A stretch of 10,328 bases of DNA from Chitinivibrionales bacterium (GCA_014729595.1 WJJU01000011.1:1-10328); one strand, 5' to 3'. Shown: positions 1 to 8,076, counted from the stretch's first letter. Translations and numbers: made by a program. The notes: generated by a model from the letters alone, not told the origin.

Positions 1-1
1 C

Positions 2-844
2 AATGCGTACGTGGGGCGTTGCGGCATTAGTGAAGAAATGATGAAAACGCAGATACGGGCGCTTACGGATGTACAACAAGGACGTCTTTCGCCGCAAAGG
101 CTGGTGGGAACTCGTACCGCACTGCGGCACTCATTTTTCGATAAAAAGTATTTCGAGAGTCCAAGAGTTGATTTGGCGGCGTGCGTTCCACCGCAATGCG
201 AACGAGTGCTGTCGGTCGGCTGTACCGACGGCGCGACCGAAGCGTATTTGCGAGAGCGCGGTCATGATGTTTACGCCGTACCGGTGGACGCCGTGGTGGG
301 ATCATGCGCCGCCGCTCGCGGCATTCACGTGCTTCCGCCGAACCTCGACAAAGCGCTTGATCTGGTCGGTGACAATCGATTCGGATGCATTGTTTTTCCC
401 CATGTTCTTCAACATTTTCATGATCCTGTTGCAGTGGTAAAGCGGTGTGCTTCCTGCTTGGATAACGGAGGGTACCTAGTGGCGGCCGTGCCGAATCATG
501 AACATATTTCGGTAACGAGGAAACGATTGTCTGGGAAATCGCATTTCGCGGACCTGCGCTTTATACATGATTACGAACGAAGTCGCATTCGGTTTAGCAG
601 CCGCGGCGCGGTCCGACGATGGCTACGCGAAAGCGGTTTTAAAACCGTTGATCTGGCAATGAGTGACTTGCGCCTTACCGCTACGCGGCGATTCCCGGCT
701 ATTTTCGGGTTCAACGGTGAGTCAAATAACGAGCGACCACTTCTCGGGGTACTAACGCGTGTCGGAAGCGGAATTTTGGGTGGTTTTTTTGCAATGACAA
801 TCATAGCACGCGCGACGCCCCGTACACCTGATACGATTGCTTAA
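2..844 (+). CDS. Class I SAM-dependent methyltransferase (5' end uncertain or beyond the window)
   Basis: Probable SAM-dependent methyltransferase of a glycan locus; its substrate cannot be read from the sequence. The frame is open from the window edge to a TAA at 842-844. Possible starts are GTG 11, ATG 38 and ATG 41, none with a strong ribosome binding site in view, so the true start may lie upstream. Counting from GTG 11, a Rossmann motif I (VLSVGCTDG) sits at residues 66-74, a motif II-like HVLQHFHDP at 121-129 and a post-II strand GGYLVAAVPN at 143-152, in the order expected of a Methyltransf_11/23 domain. Motif I departs from the usual LDxGCGxG: Ser replaces the Asp and Thr the second Gly, so SAM binding may be altered. 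The segment before motif I (FFDKKYFE followed by a VPP turn) resembles the linker before methyltransferase domains fused to glycosyltransferases, so this could be the tail of a larger protein. Methyltransferase fold is fairly sure; role is inferred from the neighbours. Confidence 0.75.
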   Translation, partial: NAYVGRCGISEEMMKTQIRALTDVQQGRLSPQRLVGTRTALRHSFFDKKYFESPRVDLAACVPPQCERVLSVGCTDGATEAYLRERGHDVYAVPVDAVVGSCAAARGIHVLPPNLDKALDLVGDNRFGCIVFPHVLQHFHDPVAVVKRCASCLDNGGYLVAAVPNHEHISVTRKRLSGKSHFADLRFIHDYERSRIRFSSRGAVRRWLRESGFKTVDLAMSDLRLTATRRFPAIFGFNGESNNERPLLGVLTRVGSGILGGFFAMTIIARATPRTPDTIA

Positions 845-950
845 ATGTGTGTGAAAAAGACTTTTATGTAGCGATAGGATACGGGGGCGGTAGTTTCGGG
901 GTGATGTGAATAACCGGAGACGGGATCAACTTTTTTGGTGGTTTTCAGGC

Positions 951-957
951 GGAGAGG
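951..957 (+). promoter_or_regulatory. Ribosome binding site of rfbF
   Basis: GGAGAGG lies 9 nt before the ATG at 967 and supports that start. A competing GTG at 1006 has a GAGG 5 nt upstream and would begin right at the conserved LAGG region, where many RfbF proteins start. Confidence 0.5.
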
Positions 958-966
958 TTCGGATTT

Positions 967-1776
967 ATGGATACGGTGCAAATGACGAATGCTTGCGAGG
1001 CTTCCGTGAAGGTTGCAATATTGGCCGGGGGGTTGGGAACAAGGTTGGCGGAAGAAACCGAAGTGAAACCGAAGCCTATGGTTGAGATCGGGGGCAAACC
1101 CATTCTGTGGCATATAATGAAAATATACGCTCACCACGGATTTACCGATTTTGTCGTCGCTCTCGGATACAAAGGTGAAATAATCAAGAAATACATGGTT
1201 GATTATGTGGCACTGTCGAGCGACTTGACTGTAAATTTACGCGACGGGAATGTTACTCGTCACGACCGGCATGACTGCGACTGGTCGGTTCAGCTTATCG
1301 ATACCGGGCTGCATACAATGACCGGCGGACGCATCAAGCGCCTTGCGCCGTATCTGGGCGACCGAACGTTCATGCTTACCTGGGGTGACGGAGTTGCAGA
1401 TGTAAACATACAAGATCTGTTGGCTTTTCACCGCTCTCACGGGAAATTGGCGACGGTTACCGCGGTACGGCCGGCGGCCCGGTATGGGCGTTTGGAGCTT
1501 AGGGAAAGCATGGTGGCGGAGTTTTCCGAAAAGCCTCAAACCGGCGAAGGGTGGATCAACGGCGCTTTTTTCGTTTTGGAGCCGCGGGCGATTGAATATA
1601 TCGACGATGACGGGACAATGTGGGAGCATGCGCCGCTGGAGCGGCTTGCCCGCGACGGGCAGTTGATGGCGTATCGTCACGGTTCTTTCTGGCAGTGCAT
1701 GGATACGCTCCGTGAAAAGCGCATTTTGGAGCGGTATTGGGAATCCGGCAATGCACCTTGGAAAGTGTGGGTGTGA
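967..1776 (+). CDS. rfbF: Glucose-1-phosphate cytidylyltransferase
   Basis: Makes CDP-D-glucose and pyrophosphate from CTP and alpha-D-glucose 1-phosphate in the cytoplasm, the entry step to CDP-linked deoxy and branched sugars. The 269-residue product has the nucleotidyltransferase signature LAGGLGTRL at 19-27, followed by KPKPM at 34-38. VEIGGKPILWHIMKIY is next and is near-identical to what I recall of enteric RfbF. WGDG at 139-142 carries the probable metal-binding Asp, and WQCMDT at 242-247 the second conserved Asp. It is about 12 residues longer than the usual ~257 because of an N-terminal extension before the conserved LAGG region. The start at 967 is chosen for its ribosome binding site; GTG 1006 is the alternative. 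It ends 2 bp before the epimerase gene, which implies coupled translation. The CDP-glucose 4,6-dehydratase that usually follows (RfbG) is not next to it here. Confidence 0.95.
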   Translation: MDTVQMTNACEASVKVAILAGGLGTRLAEETEVKPKPMVEIGGKPILWHIMKIYAHHGFTDFVVALGYKGEIIKKYMVDYVALSSDLTVNLRDGNVTRHDRHDCDWSVQLIDTGLHTMTGGRIKRLAPYLGDRTFMLTWGDGVADVNIQDLLAFHRSHGKLATVTAVRPAARYGRLELRESMVAEFSEKPQTGEGWINGAFFVLEPRAIEYIDDDGTMWEHAPLERLARDGQLMAYRHGSFWQCMDTLREKRILERYWESGNAPWKVWV

Positions 1777-1778
1777 AA

Positions 1779-2804
1779 ATGAAAGTGCTTCTTACGGGAT
1801 CGCGCGGCTATATCGGATCGGTTCTCGCGGCGATGCTCACGTCGCGCGGGCACGAGGTAAAAGGCTTGGACTGTGATTTATACCGTCGGTGCACCTTCAT
1901 AGGCTGCGTGCCCGCCGTGCCGACGGCGCTCAAGGATGTCAGAGATACCGAGGTGGAAGACGTGTGGGACGCCGATGCGGTTATTCACCTGGCGGCTTTG
2001 TCCAACGATCCACTGGGCGATTACCGCCCTGAGCTGACAAGAGAGATCAACGCGTGTGCCTCAATTCGGCTTGCCGAAATTGCCAAAAAAGCGGGGGTGC
2101 GACGGTTTCTTTATGCTTCTTCGTGCAGCGTTTACGGGGCGGCGGGGGATCGCCTGATCGATGAAACCGCCGCATTGAATCCGGTAACGCCTTACGGCTT
2201 ATCTAAAGCGGAAGTTGAAAGGGAATTGCGCGGGATGGCGGACGACTCCTTTACACCGACGTATATGCGACCGGCGACGGCCTACGGGGTGTCACCGCGG
2301 CTGCGGTTTGACCTTGTGGCGAACAATTTGACGGCTTGGGCTTACACAACCTCACGCGTATACCTTAAAAGCGACGGATCGGCCTGGAGACCGATCGCTC
2401 ACGTAGAGGATATCGCCCGCGCCTTTACCGCCGTTCTCGAAGCGCCGCGCCGTCTTGTACACAACCAATCATTCAATGTCGGCAACTCGGCCGACAACTA
2501 TCGTATTCGTAGAATCGCCGAGATGGTCGAAGAAACGGTTCCCGGAAGTCGAGTTGAATATGCGAACGACGCCGACACCGATACCAGAAATTATAGGGTC
2601 AATTGCGCAAAAATCGCTCGTATGCTTCCCGAAGCCGCTCCGCATTGGAATGCACGAAAAGGCATACGGCAACTCTACGAAATATACGGGACTACCGGTT
2701 TGACCCTCGAAGCTTTCGAGGGGCCGCAATTCAAGCGTATCGCCCATGTGCTCGGGCTCATAAGAGAGGGGTTCCTCGATGAAAACCTTCGATGGAAAAT
2801 ATGA
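1779..2804 (+). CDS. NAD-dependent epimerase/dehydratase (extended SDR), nucleotide-sugar modifying
   Basis: A 341-residue extended short-chain dehydrogenase/reductase acting on a nucleotide sugar, probably CDP-linked given rfbF directly upstream. The Rossmann dinucleotide motif GSRGYIG is at 7-13 and HLAALS at 70-75. The catalytic Ser region SSCSVYG is at 114-120 and the YxxxK pair is Tyr139/Lys143. MRPATAYG at 173-180 and WRPIAHVEDIARA at 203-215 are typical of the GalE/RmlB-like epimerase family. The start at 1779 puts the Rossmann motif at the very N-terminus; an in-frame ATG at 1737 lies inside rfbF and is unlikely. The last 26 bases overlap the methyltransferase gene that follows. The protein lacks the N-terminal GHTGFKG-type motif I associate with RfbG, so I prefer epimerase or reductase, but a 4,6-dehydratase-like reaction cannot be excluded. 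Family is sure; the exact reaction is not. Confidence 0.9.
   Translation: MKVLLTGSRGYIGSVLAAMLTSRGHEVKGLDCDLYRRCTFIGCVPAVPTALKDVRDTEVEDVWDADAVIHLAALSNDPLGDYRPELTREINACASIRLAEIAKKAGVRRFLYASSCSVYGAAGDRLIDETAALNPVTPYGLSKAEVERELRGMADDSFTPTYMRPATAYGVSPRLRFDLVANNLTAWAYTTSRVYLKSDGSAWRPIAHVEDIARAFTAVLEAPRRLVHNQSFNVGNSADNYRIRRIAEMVEETVPGSRVEYANDADTDTRNYRVNCAKIARMLPEAAPHWNARKGIRQLYEIYGTTGLTLEAFEGPQFKRIAHVLGLIREGFLDENLRWKI
2764..2771 (+). promoter_or_regulatory. Ribosome binding site inside the epimerase gene
   Basis: GAGAGGGG lies 7 nt before ATG 2779, within the 3' end of the epimerase reading frame. It favours this start over the in-frame ATG at 2818, which has no comparable site, and implies a 26-bp gene overlap. 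Confidence 0.6.
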
Positions 2805-4056
2805 TGTTTCCCGCGGTATGTCGAACGTAACGAGGCGTCGAGTCGGGTGTCGGATATGCGGTGATACCGGGTTGAAGACATTCCTGGATTTGGGCTCTAC
2901 CCCGCCGGCCGATAGGTTGGTATCTGAAAGCGTGCCGGCCGAGTCTGAGCCGCGTTTCCCGCTGGAAGTGGCTTTTTGCCGTATGTGCCGGCTGGTACAA
3001 ATCCTTGAAACCGTTCCGCCGGAGGTTCTGTTCTGCGAAGAGTATCCGTACTACTCCTCGTTCTCGCCGCAACTTCTCGATCATTCGCGCGCCAATGCAC
3101 TGGAACTCATAGAGGAGCGGGGTTTGGACGACAAAAGCCTCGTGGTCGAGTTGGCGAGTAATGACGGGTATCTGCTAAGGAATTATGTCGAAAAAAACAT
3201 TCCGGTGCTTGGGATTGATCCCGCCGAAGGTCCCGTGCGAAAGGCCGAAGAAGGTGGTGTACGAACGCTGAAGGCTTTTTTCACCCTCGAATTGGCTTCA
3301 CGACTAAGTTCCGAGGGCTATGCGGCCGATGTGATTCACGCAAACAACGTCTTGGCGCATGTCGCCGACACCAACGGCTTTGTCGAGGGAATCCGCGTAC
3401 TATTGAAAGACGCCGGCGTTGCGGTGATTGAAGTGCCGTACGTGCGGGAACTAATCGACAAATGTGAATTTGACACAATTTATCATGAACATCTCTGCTA
3501 TTTTTCGGTGACTACGCTCAATCATCTGTTTCGAAAACATACTCTTTATCTGAACAAAATACTGCGGTTGCCTATACATGGCGGATCTTTGCGGCTGTAT
3601 GTTAATCGACGTGAGAATGTCGACGGCTCGGTACGCGCCATACTCGAAGAGGAAGACCGGGACGGGGTTACGGCGGCGGGATATTACGATGATTTCGCCG
3701 GCCGGGTGCATCGTTTGAAAAAGCACCTCCTGAATCTTTTGTCCGATCTTAAGGGGCAAGGGAAAAGAATCGCCGCCTACGGAGCGGCGGCGAAGGGGGG
3801 AACGTTGCTGAACTACACCGGGATCGGTCGGGAATATCTTGACTATGTCGTTGACCGCAACGTGCATAAGCATGGTAAGTATATGCCGGGCATACACCTT
3901 CCGGTTTCGCCCCCCGAACGGCTTTTAACCGATCGTCCCGACTATGTTCTCATTTTGGCCTGGAATTTCGCGGACGAAATTATTGGCCAATTGTCCGACT
4001 ACGCCAGTCTGGGTGGCCGGTTTATTATTCCAATTCCCGAACCACGCGTAAGGTGA
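2779..4056 (+). CDS. NDP-sugar C-methyltransferase, TylCIII/TcaB9 type (zinc-knuckle)
   Basis: Probably transfers a methyl group from SAM to a ring carbon of a nucleotide-linked keto-sugar, giving a branched-chain sugar. The 425-residue product shows the three-part family layout. The N-terminal zinc-binding domain has CRIC at 24-27 and CRMC at 67-70. The SAM domain has motif I ELASNDGYLL at 124-133. The C-terminal domain carries YGAAAKGG at 334-341 and VVDRN at 357-361, as in Methyltransf_14. YHEHLCYF at 235-242 matches the family's active-site motif; its second His aligns with the proposed general base of TcaB9 (recalled from the published structure). HGGSLRLYV at 267-275 is also typical. 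Length is normal. It overlaps the epimerase by 26 bp and sits two genes after rfbF, so a CDP-sugar is the likeliest substrate (inference). The position methylated cannot be determined from sequence alone. Confidence 0.93.
   Translation: MKTFDGKYDVSRGMSNVTRRRVGCRICGDTGLKTFLDLGSTPPADRLVSESVPAESEPRFPLEVAFCRMCRLVQILETVPPEVLFCEEYPYYSSFSPQLLDHSRANALELIEERGLDDKSLVVELASNDGYLLRNYVEKNIPVLGIDPAEGPVRKAEEGGVRTLKAFFTLELASRLSSEGYAADVIHANNVLAHVADTNGFVEGIRVLLKDAGVAVIEVPYVRELIDKCEFDTIYHEHLCYFSVTTLNHLFRKHTLYLNKILRLPIHGGSLRLYVNRRENVDGSVRAILEEEDRDGVTAAGYYDDFAGRVHRLKKHLLNLLSDLKGQGKRIAAYGAAAKGGTLLNYTGIGREYLDYVVDRNVHKHGKYMPGIHLPVSPPERLLTDRPDYVLILAWNFADEIIGQLSDYASLGGRFIIPIPEPRVR
4050..4055 (+). promoter_or_regulatory. 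Ribosome binding site of the flippase gene
   Basis: AAGGTG lies 8 nt before the GTG at 4064 and straddles the stop of the preceding methyltransferase. It supports a GTG start and coupled translation. Confidence 0.5.
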
Positions 4057-4063
4057 ATAAACC

Positions 4064-5539
4064 GTGTCACTGAAAGAACAAGTAAGCTATGGTATTAAAT
4101 GGACGTCGGCGTCCATGGTGCTGGTGCGTGCTCTACGATTTTTGACGACGGTCGTATTGGCCCGACTGCTTGTACCGGAGATGTTTGGGCTTATCGCTCT
4201 GGCGAATGTGGCCATCGATACAATGGCGTTGGCGCGGCAAATTGGATTGGGGCCCGCGTACATTTACAAAACGTTTTCTTCTCCGGCGGAACGGAAACGG
4301 GCTGAGAAAACGATTTTTTTGACAACGCTTGCCATGAACGGGGCGCTCTTTACTATTTGCTTTACTTCCGCACCGGCAATCGCGCAGTTCTTCAACAATG
4401 CCATGCTCACCGATGTACTTAAAGTTATGGCGTTTTCGTTTCCCGTCGGAACGCTTCAAACGGTGCCGAACGTCATTATGCTCAAGAAGATGCAATTCGG
4501 CAAGACGGCCGCTTCGGAGTTGGTCAGCGCATGCACCTATTCTCTTGTGGGAATTACTCTGGCGTTTATGGGCTTCGGTATTTGGAGCTTGGTGGCCGCG
4601 CAACTGATATCACGATTCGTTTCGGGCATTGTCTTTATGGTGCTGGCGCGTTGGGTGCCACGATTCGGTTTCGAGTTGTCGATAGCGCGGGAACTCTTTT
4701 CGTATGGTAAGTTTATATGGGCTTTTACCGTATTATCGGCAGTTGGCGGCGCTCTTGACCGCGTGTTCGTCGGCAAGCTCTGGGGTTCGGCCAGCCTCGG
4801 CTACTATCATATAGCTTTCAATATGTGCCAATTATCGGGATTACTTTTCGCGACACTCATGGAAAAAGTTACCTTCCCGGCTTACTCGACCCTTAAAAAT
4901 GAGCCGGGGAGGTTGCGTAATGCGGTAACGAACACTATGTCGTCCGTGTCGATAATCGTCGTACCCCTGGCATTCGGCTTGATTGTATTGTCCGAACGCA
5001 TAATCGGCTCCATCTTTGGAGAAAAATGGCTTCCCGCCGCGCCGCTCGTGGACGTTCTGGCGTTTCACGGCTTAATCCATGCGCTGGCGCCAATATCGTC
5101 AAGCGTACTGAAAGCGACCGGAAGGCCGAATGTATTGATGAACTTGGGCATTGCGCATCATGTCTTGAAATTTGCGCTTCTGTTTTTGCTCAGGCCGCTT
5201 GGTACTGTCGGAATCGCCCTTGCGGTTGTTCTGTCGATGGGACTTTCGACCGCGACGGGTTTCGGGATTGTTGTTCGTTGTGTTCCCATTTCGGTTTCGC
5301 AGCTTCTGAAGCCTTTTCTGGGAACCGTTCCGCCCGCCGCGGTGATGTTTATTGTCCTTAAATTGATGCAGGAATCGTTCGCCGACGGCGAGAAGGTGAC
5401 GTCGTGGCCCGTTTTAGGCGGCTTGGTAGTCTTGGGAGTCGTTCTTTACTCTGTGGCAACATTCCTCTTTAATCGAAACAACTTCATGGTTTTTCGAAGA
5501 CTGCTGGTCGATGTCGCCGTGAGTAAAGGCGGTCAATAG
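4064..5539 (+). CDS. Polysaccharide/lipopolysaccharide flippase (Wzx/WzxC-like, MOP superfamily)
   Basis: Integral inner-membrane protein expected to flip a lipid-linked oligosaccharide from the cytoplasmic to the outer face. The 491-residue product opens with an amphipathic segment and then VVLARLLVPEMFGLIALA (about 29-46), closely matching the start of Polysacc_synt_3/WzxC-type exporters. Hydrophobic stretches recur along its length, for example near 75-95, 165-195, 300-315, 365-395 and 445-465, consistent with roughly 12-14 membrane spans. GxxLGYYHIAFN near 244-255 (SASLGYYHIAFNMC) is also typical of this family. It starts with GTG after an AAGGTG site, 7 bp from the methyltransferase stop. 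The context of glycosyltransferases and sugar-nucleotide enzymes fits a Wzx/Wzy-type pathway, but no Wzy polymerase is visible in the window. Substrate specificity is unknown. Confidence 0.93.
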   Translation: MSLKEQVSYGIKWTSASMVLVRALRFLTTVVLARLLVPEMFGLIALANVAIDTMALARQIGLGPAYIYKTFSSPAERKRAEKTIFLTTLAMNGALFTICFTSAPAIAQFFNNAMLTDVLKVMAFSFPVGTLQTVPNVIMLKKMQFGKTAASELVSACTYSLVGITLAFMGFGIWSLVAAQLISRFVSGIVFMVLARWVPRFGFELSIARELFSYGKFIWAFTVLSAVGGALDRVFVGKLWGSASLGYYHIAFNMCQLSGLLFATLMEKVTFPAYSTLKNEPGRLRNAVTNTMSSVSIIVVPLAFGLIVLSERIIGSIFGEKWLPAAPLVDVLAFHGLIHALAPISSSVLKATGRPNVLMNLGIAHHVLKFALLFLLRPLGTVGIALAVVLSMGLSTATGFGIVVRCVPISVSQLLKPFLGTVPPAAVMFIVLKLMQESFADGEKVTSWPVLGGLVVLGVVLYSVATFLFNRNNFMVFRRLLVDVAVSKGGQ

Positions 5540-5576
5540 GGCCCCTTTATCTTTGGGGACTGTGCATGAGAAAAAA

Positions 5577-5580
5577 AGGA
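5577..5580 (+). promoter_or_regulatory. Ribosome binding site of the GT2 gene
   Basis: AGGA in an A-rich run (aaaaaaaggaaa) lies 8 nt before ATG 5589. It decides that start over the in-frame TTG at 5553. Confidence 0.5.
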
Positions 5581-5588
5581 AATGCACG

Positions 5589-6548
5589 ATGAAATCGAAG
5601 GTCAGCGATTTGACGATTATAATCGCCACGCGTAACAGAGCGTCGATTCTCGAAGAAACTCTTCATGCAATGGAAAGGGTGAAAAAAGGGAGGGCCCGGG
5701 GTAGATTTGTCGTTGTCGACAACGGCAGTACGGATCAAACCCGTAACATCATTGAATCTTTTTCTCGCCGGCTCAACATCACCTATATGTTCGAGCCGGA
5801 AGGGGGAAAGAGCCATGCGCTCAACAGGGCGGTCGATTCTTTGGGGCTCGGGGATGTTGTTGTGTTTGCCGATGATGATGTCGAACCATGTGAAGGATGG
5901 TTTCGGGCAATCGAGGCGGCGTGCGGACGGTGGCCGAATAACGAAGTTTTCGGCGGGAAAATCAGAGTGAAGTGGCCCGACGTTCCTCTTCCGGGATGGG
6001 TTCATGATCCCTTGATCCGTTCATTCGGCTATGTACACCATGATCACGGCGATTTCGAGTGTCTTTATCCGAGAAAACACTATCCATTCGGACCGAATTT
6101 TTGGGTACGTCGTTGCATTTTCGAAAACGGCGCTCGCTTTGATGAAAGAATAGGCCCGCGGCAAGGTGCGACAATCATGGGCGAAGAAACGCTTTTTGTC
6201 AAAAAATTGGTTGCCGTGGGACATGAGCCGGTTTATTGCCCGGCGGCCGAAGTGCACCATCGCATACAGGCATCGGCGGTGGACTCTTCGGTAATCAAGC
6301 GGCGTGCATATACATTCGGGCGGGGGTCGCCTTACATGTACGGCTATCCGCGCATTGGGCTCAGACGGAAGGTCCCGAGTCTCTGGTGGGTGTTGCGGAT
6401 GGCGTCGATCTGTCGCGATACGATAGGGCTTGGGTTGGTTATGCTGACACCCGACGCCGATTTGCGGGTGAAGCGAAGCGTGCGGGTGATCTACCGTCTT
6501 GCATCGGTTGTCGAATCGCTGAGGATGGATCCCAATGTGGCGCCGTGA
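5589..6548 (+). CDS. Family 2 glycosyltransferase (GT-A fold)
   Basis: Inverting-type glycosyltransferase that probably adds one sugar to the growing lipid-linked repeat unit on the cytoplasmic face. The 319-residue product starts with the GT2 pattern DLTIIIATRNRA (7-18). It then has VVVDNGSTDQT at 41-51 (nucleotide binding), GGKSHALNRA at 72-81 and the metal-binding FADDDVEP at 93-100. MGEETLF at 187-193 supplies the likely catalytic acidic residues, and VHHR at 212-215 is a further His-rich element seen in many GT2 enzymes. The C-terminus has no obvious extra domain. ATG 5589 is chosen for its ribosome binding site. The gene follows the flippase after 49 bp and overlaps the next glycosyltransferase by 14 bp. 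Donor and acceptor cannot be inferred. Confidence 0.93.
   Translation: MKSKVSDLTIIIATRNRASILEETLHAMERVKKGRARGRFVVVDNGSTDQTRNIIESFSRRLNITYMFEPEGGKSHALNRAVDSLGLGDVVVFADDDVEPCEGWFRAIEAACGRWPNNEVFGGKIRVKWPDVPLPGWVHDPLIRSFGYVHHDHGDFECLYPRKHYPFGPNFWVRRCIFENGARFDERIGPRQGATIMGEETLFVKKLVAVGHEPVYCPAAEVHHRIQASAVDSSVIKRRAYTFGRGSPYMYGYPRIGLRRKVPSLWWVLRMASICRDTIGLGLVMLTPDADLRVKRSVRVIYRLASVVESLRMDPNVAP
6521..6528 (+). promoter_or_regulatory. Ribosome binding site of the GT4 gene
   Basis: GAGGATGG, inside the end of the GT2 gene, lies 6 nt before ATG 6535. The alternative ATG 6559 has no comparable site. Confidence 0.4.
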
Positions 6549-7857
6549 ATTAGAAACGATGTCGATTCCGGTTTGCCGAAGGGCCGCGGCACGGTTGGAA
6601 GGAAAGCGTATACTGCTTCTAGCCGGCGGTTCACCGTGGCCTGCAACAACCGGTGGTTACCAACGAACAAATTTGCTCTATCGCGCGCTCGCCGAGCATA
6701 GCACTGTTGATACTTTTATCGTTTCGAATCATGTTAATCCGTCCCGAGAGGAGCGGGAGCGTCTTTACGATGAGTATGGCTTTGTCGGGATTGTGCGTCC
6801 CACCTCATTGCATGGGCGCCGGCCTTGGCGTATGCTTACGCGTTTTGTCCCCGCTGATCGCGTTGATTTTGCGGCGCACGCCTTTTGCGGATGGACCGAG
6901 GATTATCGAGCGGATCCCACGGTCGCCGCAAGCGTTGGTGCGCTTCTGAGACGAACGCACTACGATCTGATCGTAAGTCGCTACCTTCGACCCCTCATTC
7001 AGGCGGGGTCCATGCCGGGAATCGCAAAAATTGTCGATGTCGACGATTTCGATTCCGAAGTGTTGGAATTGCTTTTGCCGCGACTTAAAGGCAAATGGAC
7101 CAAGCGCTGGTCGCTGAAAAGACGACTTTGGACCGCTCGCCGTACCGAATCACATCTGGGCAATATATGCGACCATTGCTGGGTGACAAAAGAACCTGAT
7201 TTGCCGAGGGTTGGAGCGATGTCCGCGAGTGTTTTGCCCAACATCCCGTTTGTTTACGGTAAAAACGGCTATCGGCCCGTCCGAGACGATTCAAACCGTA
7301 ACAAATCGATAGCTTTTGTGGGTTCCATGTTGCACGGCGAGAATATCCAAGGGGTGGATGCGTTCGTGAGAGATTGTTGGCCGATAATCCGCCGGGAGGT
7401 GCCCGATGCCGACTTTCGGATCTATGGCACGGGACTGGGCGAACCTCTCAGAAACCGCTGGGTGGCGTACAAAGGGGTAAAGGTGGTTGGATTCGTGAAC
7501 GATCTTGACCAAGTATATGAACGAGCTGCATTGGTCGTGGTTCCGTTGTTCGGTGGTGGGGGAACCAAAGTCAAAGTACTCGAGGCGCTCATGAAGGGGA
7601 GGACATGCGTTGTGGCTCAGCCTTCATTGCGTGGCTACGAAAGCGTTTTGCATCATCAGGAATCACTGTGGACAGCATCGAATCATAGTGAGCTGATTAG
7701 GGGCTGCATCTTTTTGCTGAAGCGGCCGGACATCCGGAAAAGGCTTGCTCGTGCCGGACGAGAGCGCGTTATGCGTCATTACACGTTTACACGATTCGCG
7801 CATGTAGTCGGCACTGATGTTGCACGTATACTGGATGTAAGCGCACAAGATTTTTAA
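6535..7857 (+). CDS. Family 4-like glycosyltransferase (GT-B fold)
   Basis: Predicted retaining GT-B glycosyltransferase of the same surface glycan pathway, 440 residues. The N-terminal half begins with a hydrophobic strand RILLLAGGSPWPATTGG (25-41) and QRTNLL, the usual donor-side loop and helix in GT4 enzymes that act with nucleotide sugars. VDVDDFDSE at 167-175 resembles the DVDD element of some GT4 subfamilies. The C-terminal half has IAFVGSM, then FRIYGTG, then VVGFVNDLDQVYERA, and ends in GGGGTKVKVLEAL at 340-352, the glycosyltransferase group 1 sugar-nucleotide site. The start ATG overlaps the GT2 gene by 14 bp. ATG 6559 is an alternative that would remove 8 residues. Fold is sure; the linkage formed is not known. 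Confidence 0.92.
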   Translation: MWRRELETMSIPVCRRAAARLEGKRILLLAGGSPWPATTGGYQRTNLLYRALAEHSTVDTFIVSNHVNPSREERERLYDEYGFVGIVRPTSLHGRRPWRMLTRFVPADRVDFAAHAFCGWTEDYRADPTVAASVGALLRRTHYDLIVSRYLRPLIQAGSMPGIAKIVDVDDFDSEVLELLLPRLKGKWTKRWSLKRRLWTARRTESHLGNICDHCWVTKEPDLPRVGAMSASVLPNIPFVYGKNGYRPVRDDSNRNKSIAFVGSMLHGENIQGVDAFVRDCWPIIRREVPDADFRIYGTGLGEPLRNRWVAYKGVKVVGFVNDLDQVYERAALVVVPLFGGGGTKVKVLEALMKGRTCVVAQPSLRGYESVLHHQESLWTASNHSELIRGCIFLLKRPDIRKRLARAGRERVMRHYTFTRFAHVVGTDVARILDVSAQDF

Positions 7858-8076
7858 AAGTCATCTCACAAATGCGAATCTCGTCAAGCGGGACGGCGGA
7901 GCGCGGCGACACCTGACGGGATGTGCGAGAACGGCGCATACCGGGCGTATGAAACGGCGGAGCAACGAAGCGGACGGTTTCGTTCCGTACGATCGGCCGA
8001 GGGGAGCATTGGCGAGAGGGCTGTCAGATTCGCTGATCATTGGTTGTATTCGATTGTTAAGAAAGAGGTTTTTCCG
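7858..8076 (+). other. 219-bp stretch without a supported gene, between the GT4 and the tandem methyltransferases
   Basis: I see no family-like protein here in any frame. The methyltransferase frame stays open upstream to ATG 7921, but the 52 residues this would add look low in family signal, and a good ribosome binding site marks ATG 8077 instead. Two small inverted repeats are present: CATAC/GTATG at 7937-7951 (5-bp stem, 5-nt loop) and AACGAA/TTCGTT at 7964-7984 (6-bp stem, 9-nt loop). Neither is followed by a T-run, so they are not convincing terminators. No clear -35/-10 pair stands out. The gap may still hold the promoter of a separate transcription unit. Confidence 0.5.
8061..8068 (+). 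promoter_or_regulatory. Ribosome binding site of the first tandem methyltransferase
   Basis: GAAAGAGG lies 8 nt before ATG 8077 and decides that start rather than the in-frame ATG at 7921. Confidence 0.6.

Noticed and set aside
845..966. Possible promoter or terminator between the first methyltransferase and rfbF
   Set aside because: A TAGGAT at 875-880 has no good -35 partner at 16-18 nt, and the CCG-GAGA-CGG before a T-run has only a 3-bp stem. Neither is strong enough to annotate.
1237..1680. Minus-strand open frame of 147 codons opposite rfbF
   Set aside because: Shadow of a gene with strong family identity; no domain signal of its own.
5541..5558. Possible hairpin (CCCC...GGGG) between the flippase and the GT2 gene
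   Set aside because: Only a 4-bp stem with a 9-nt loop and no following T-run; it does not support a terminator.
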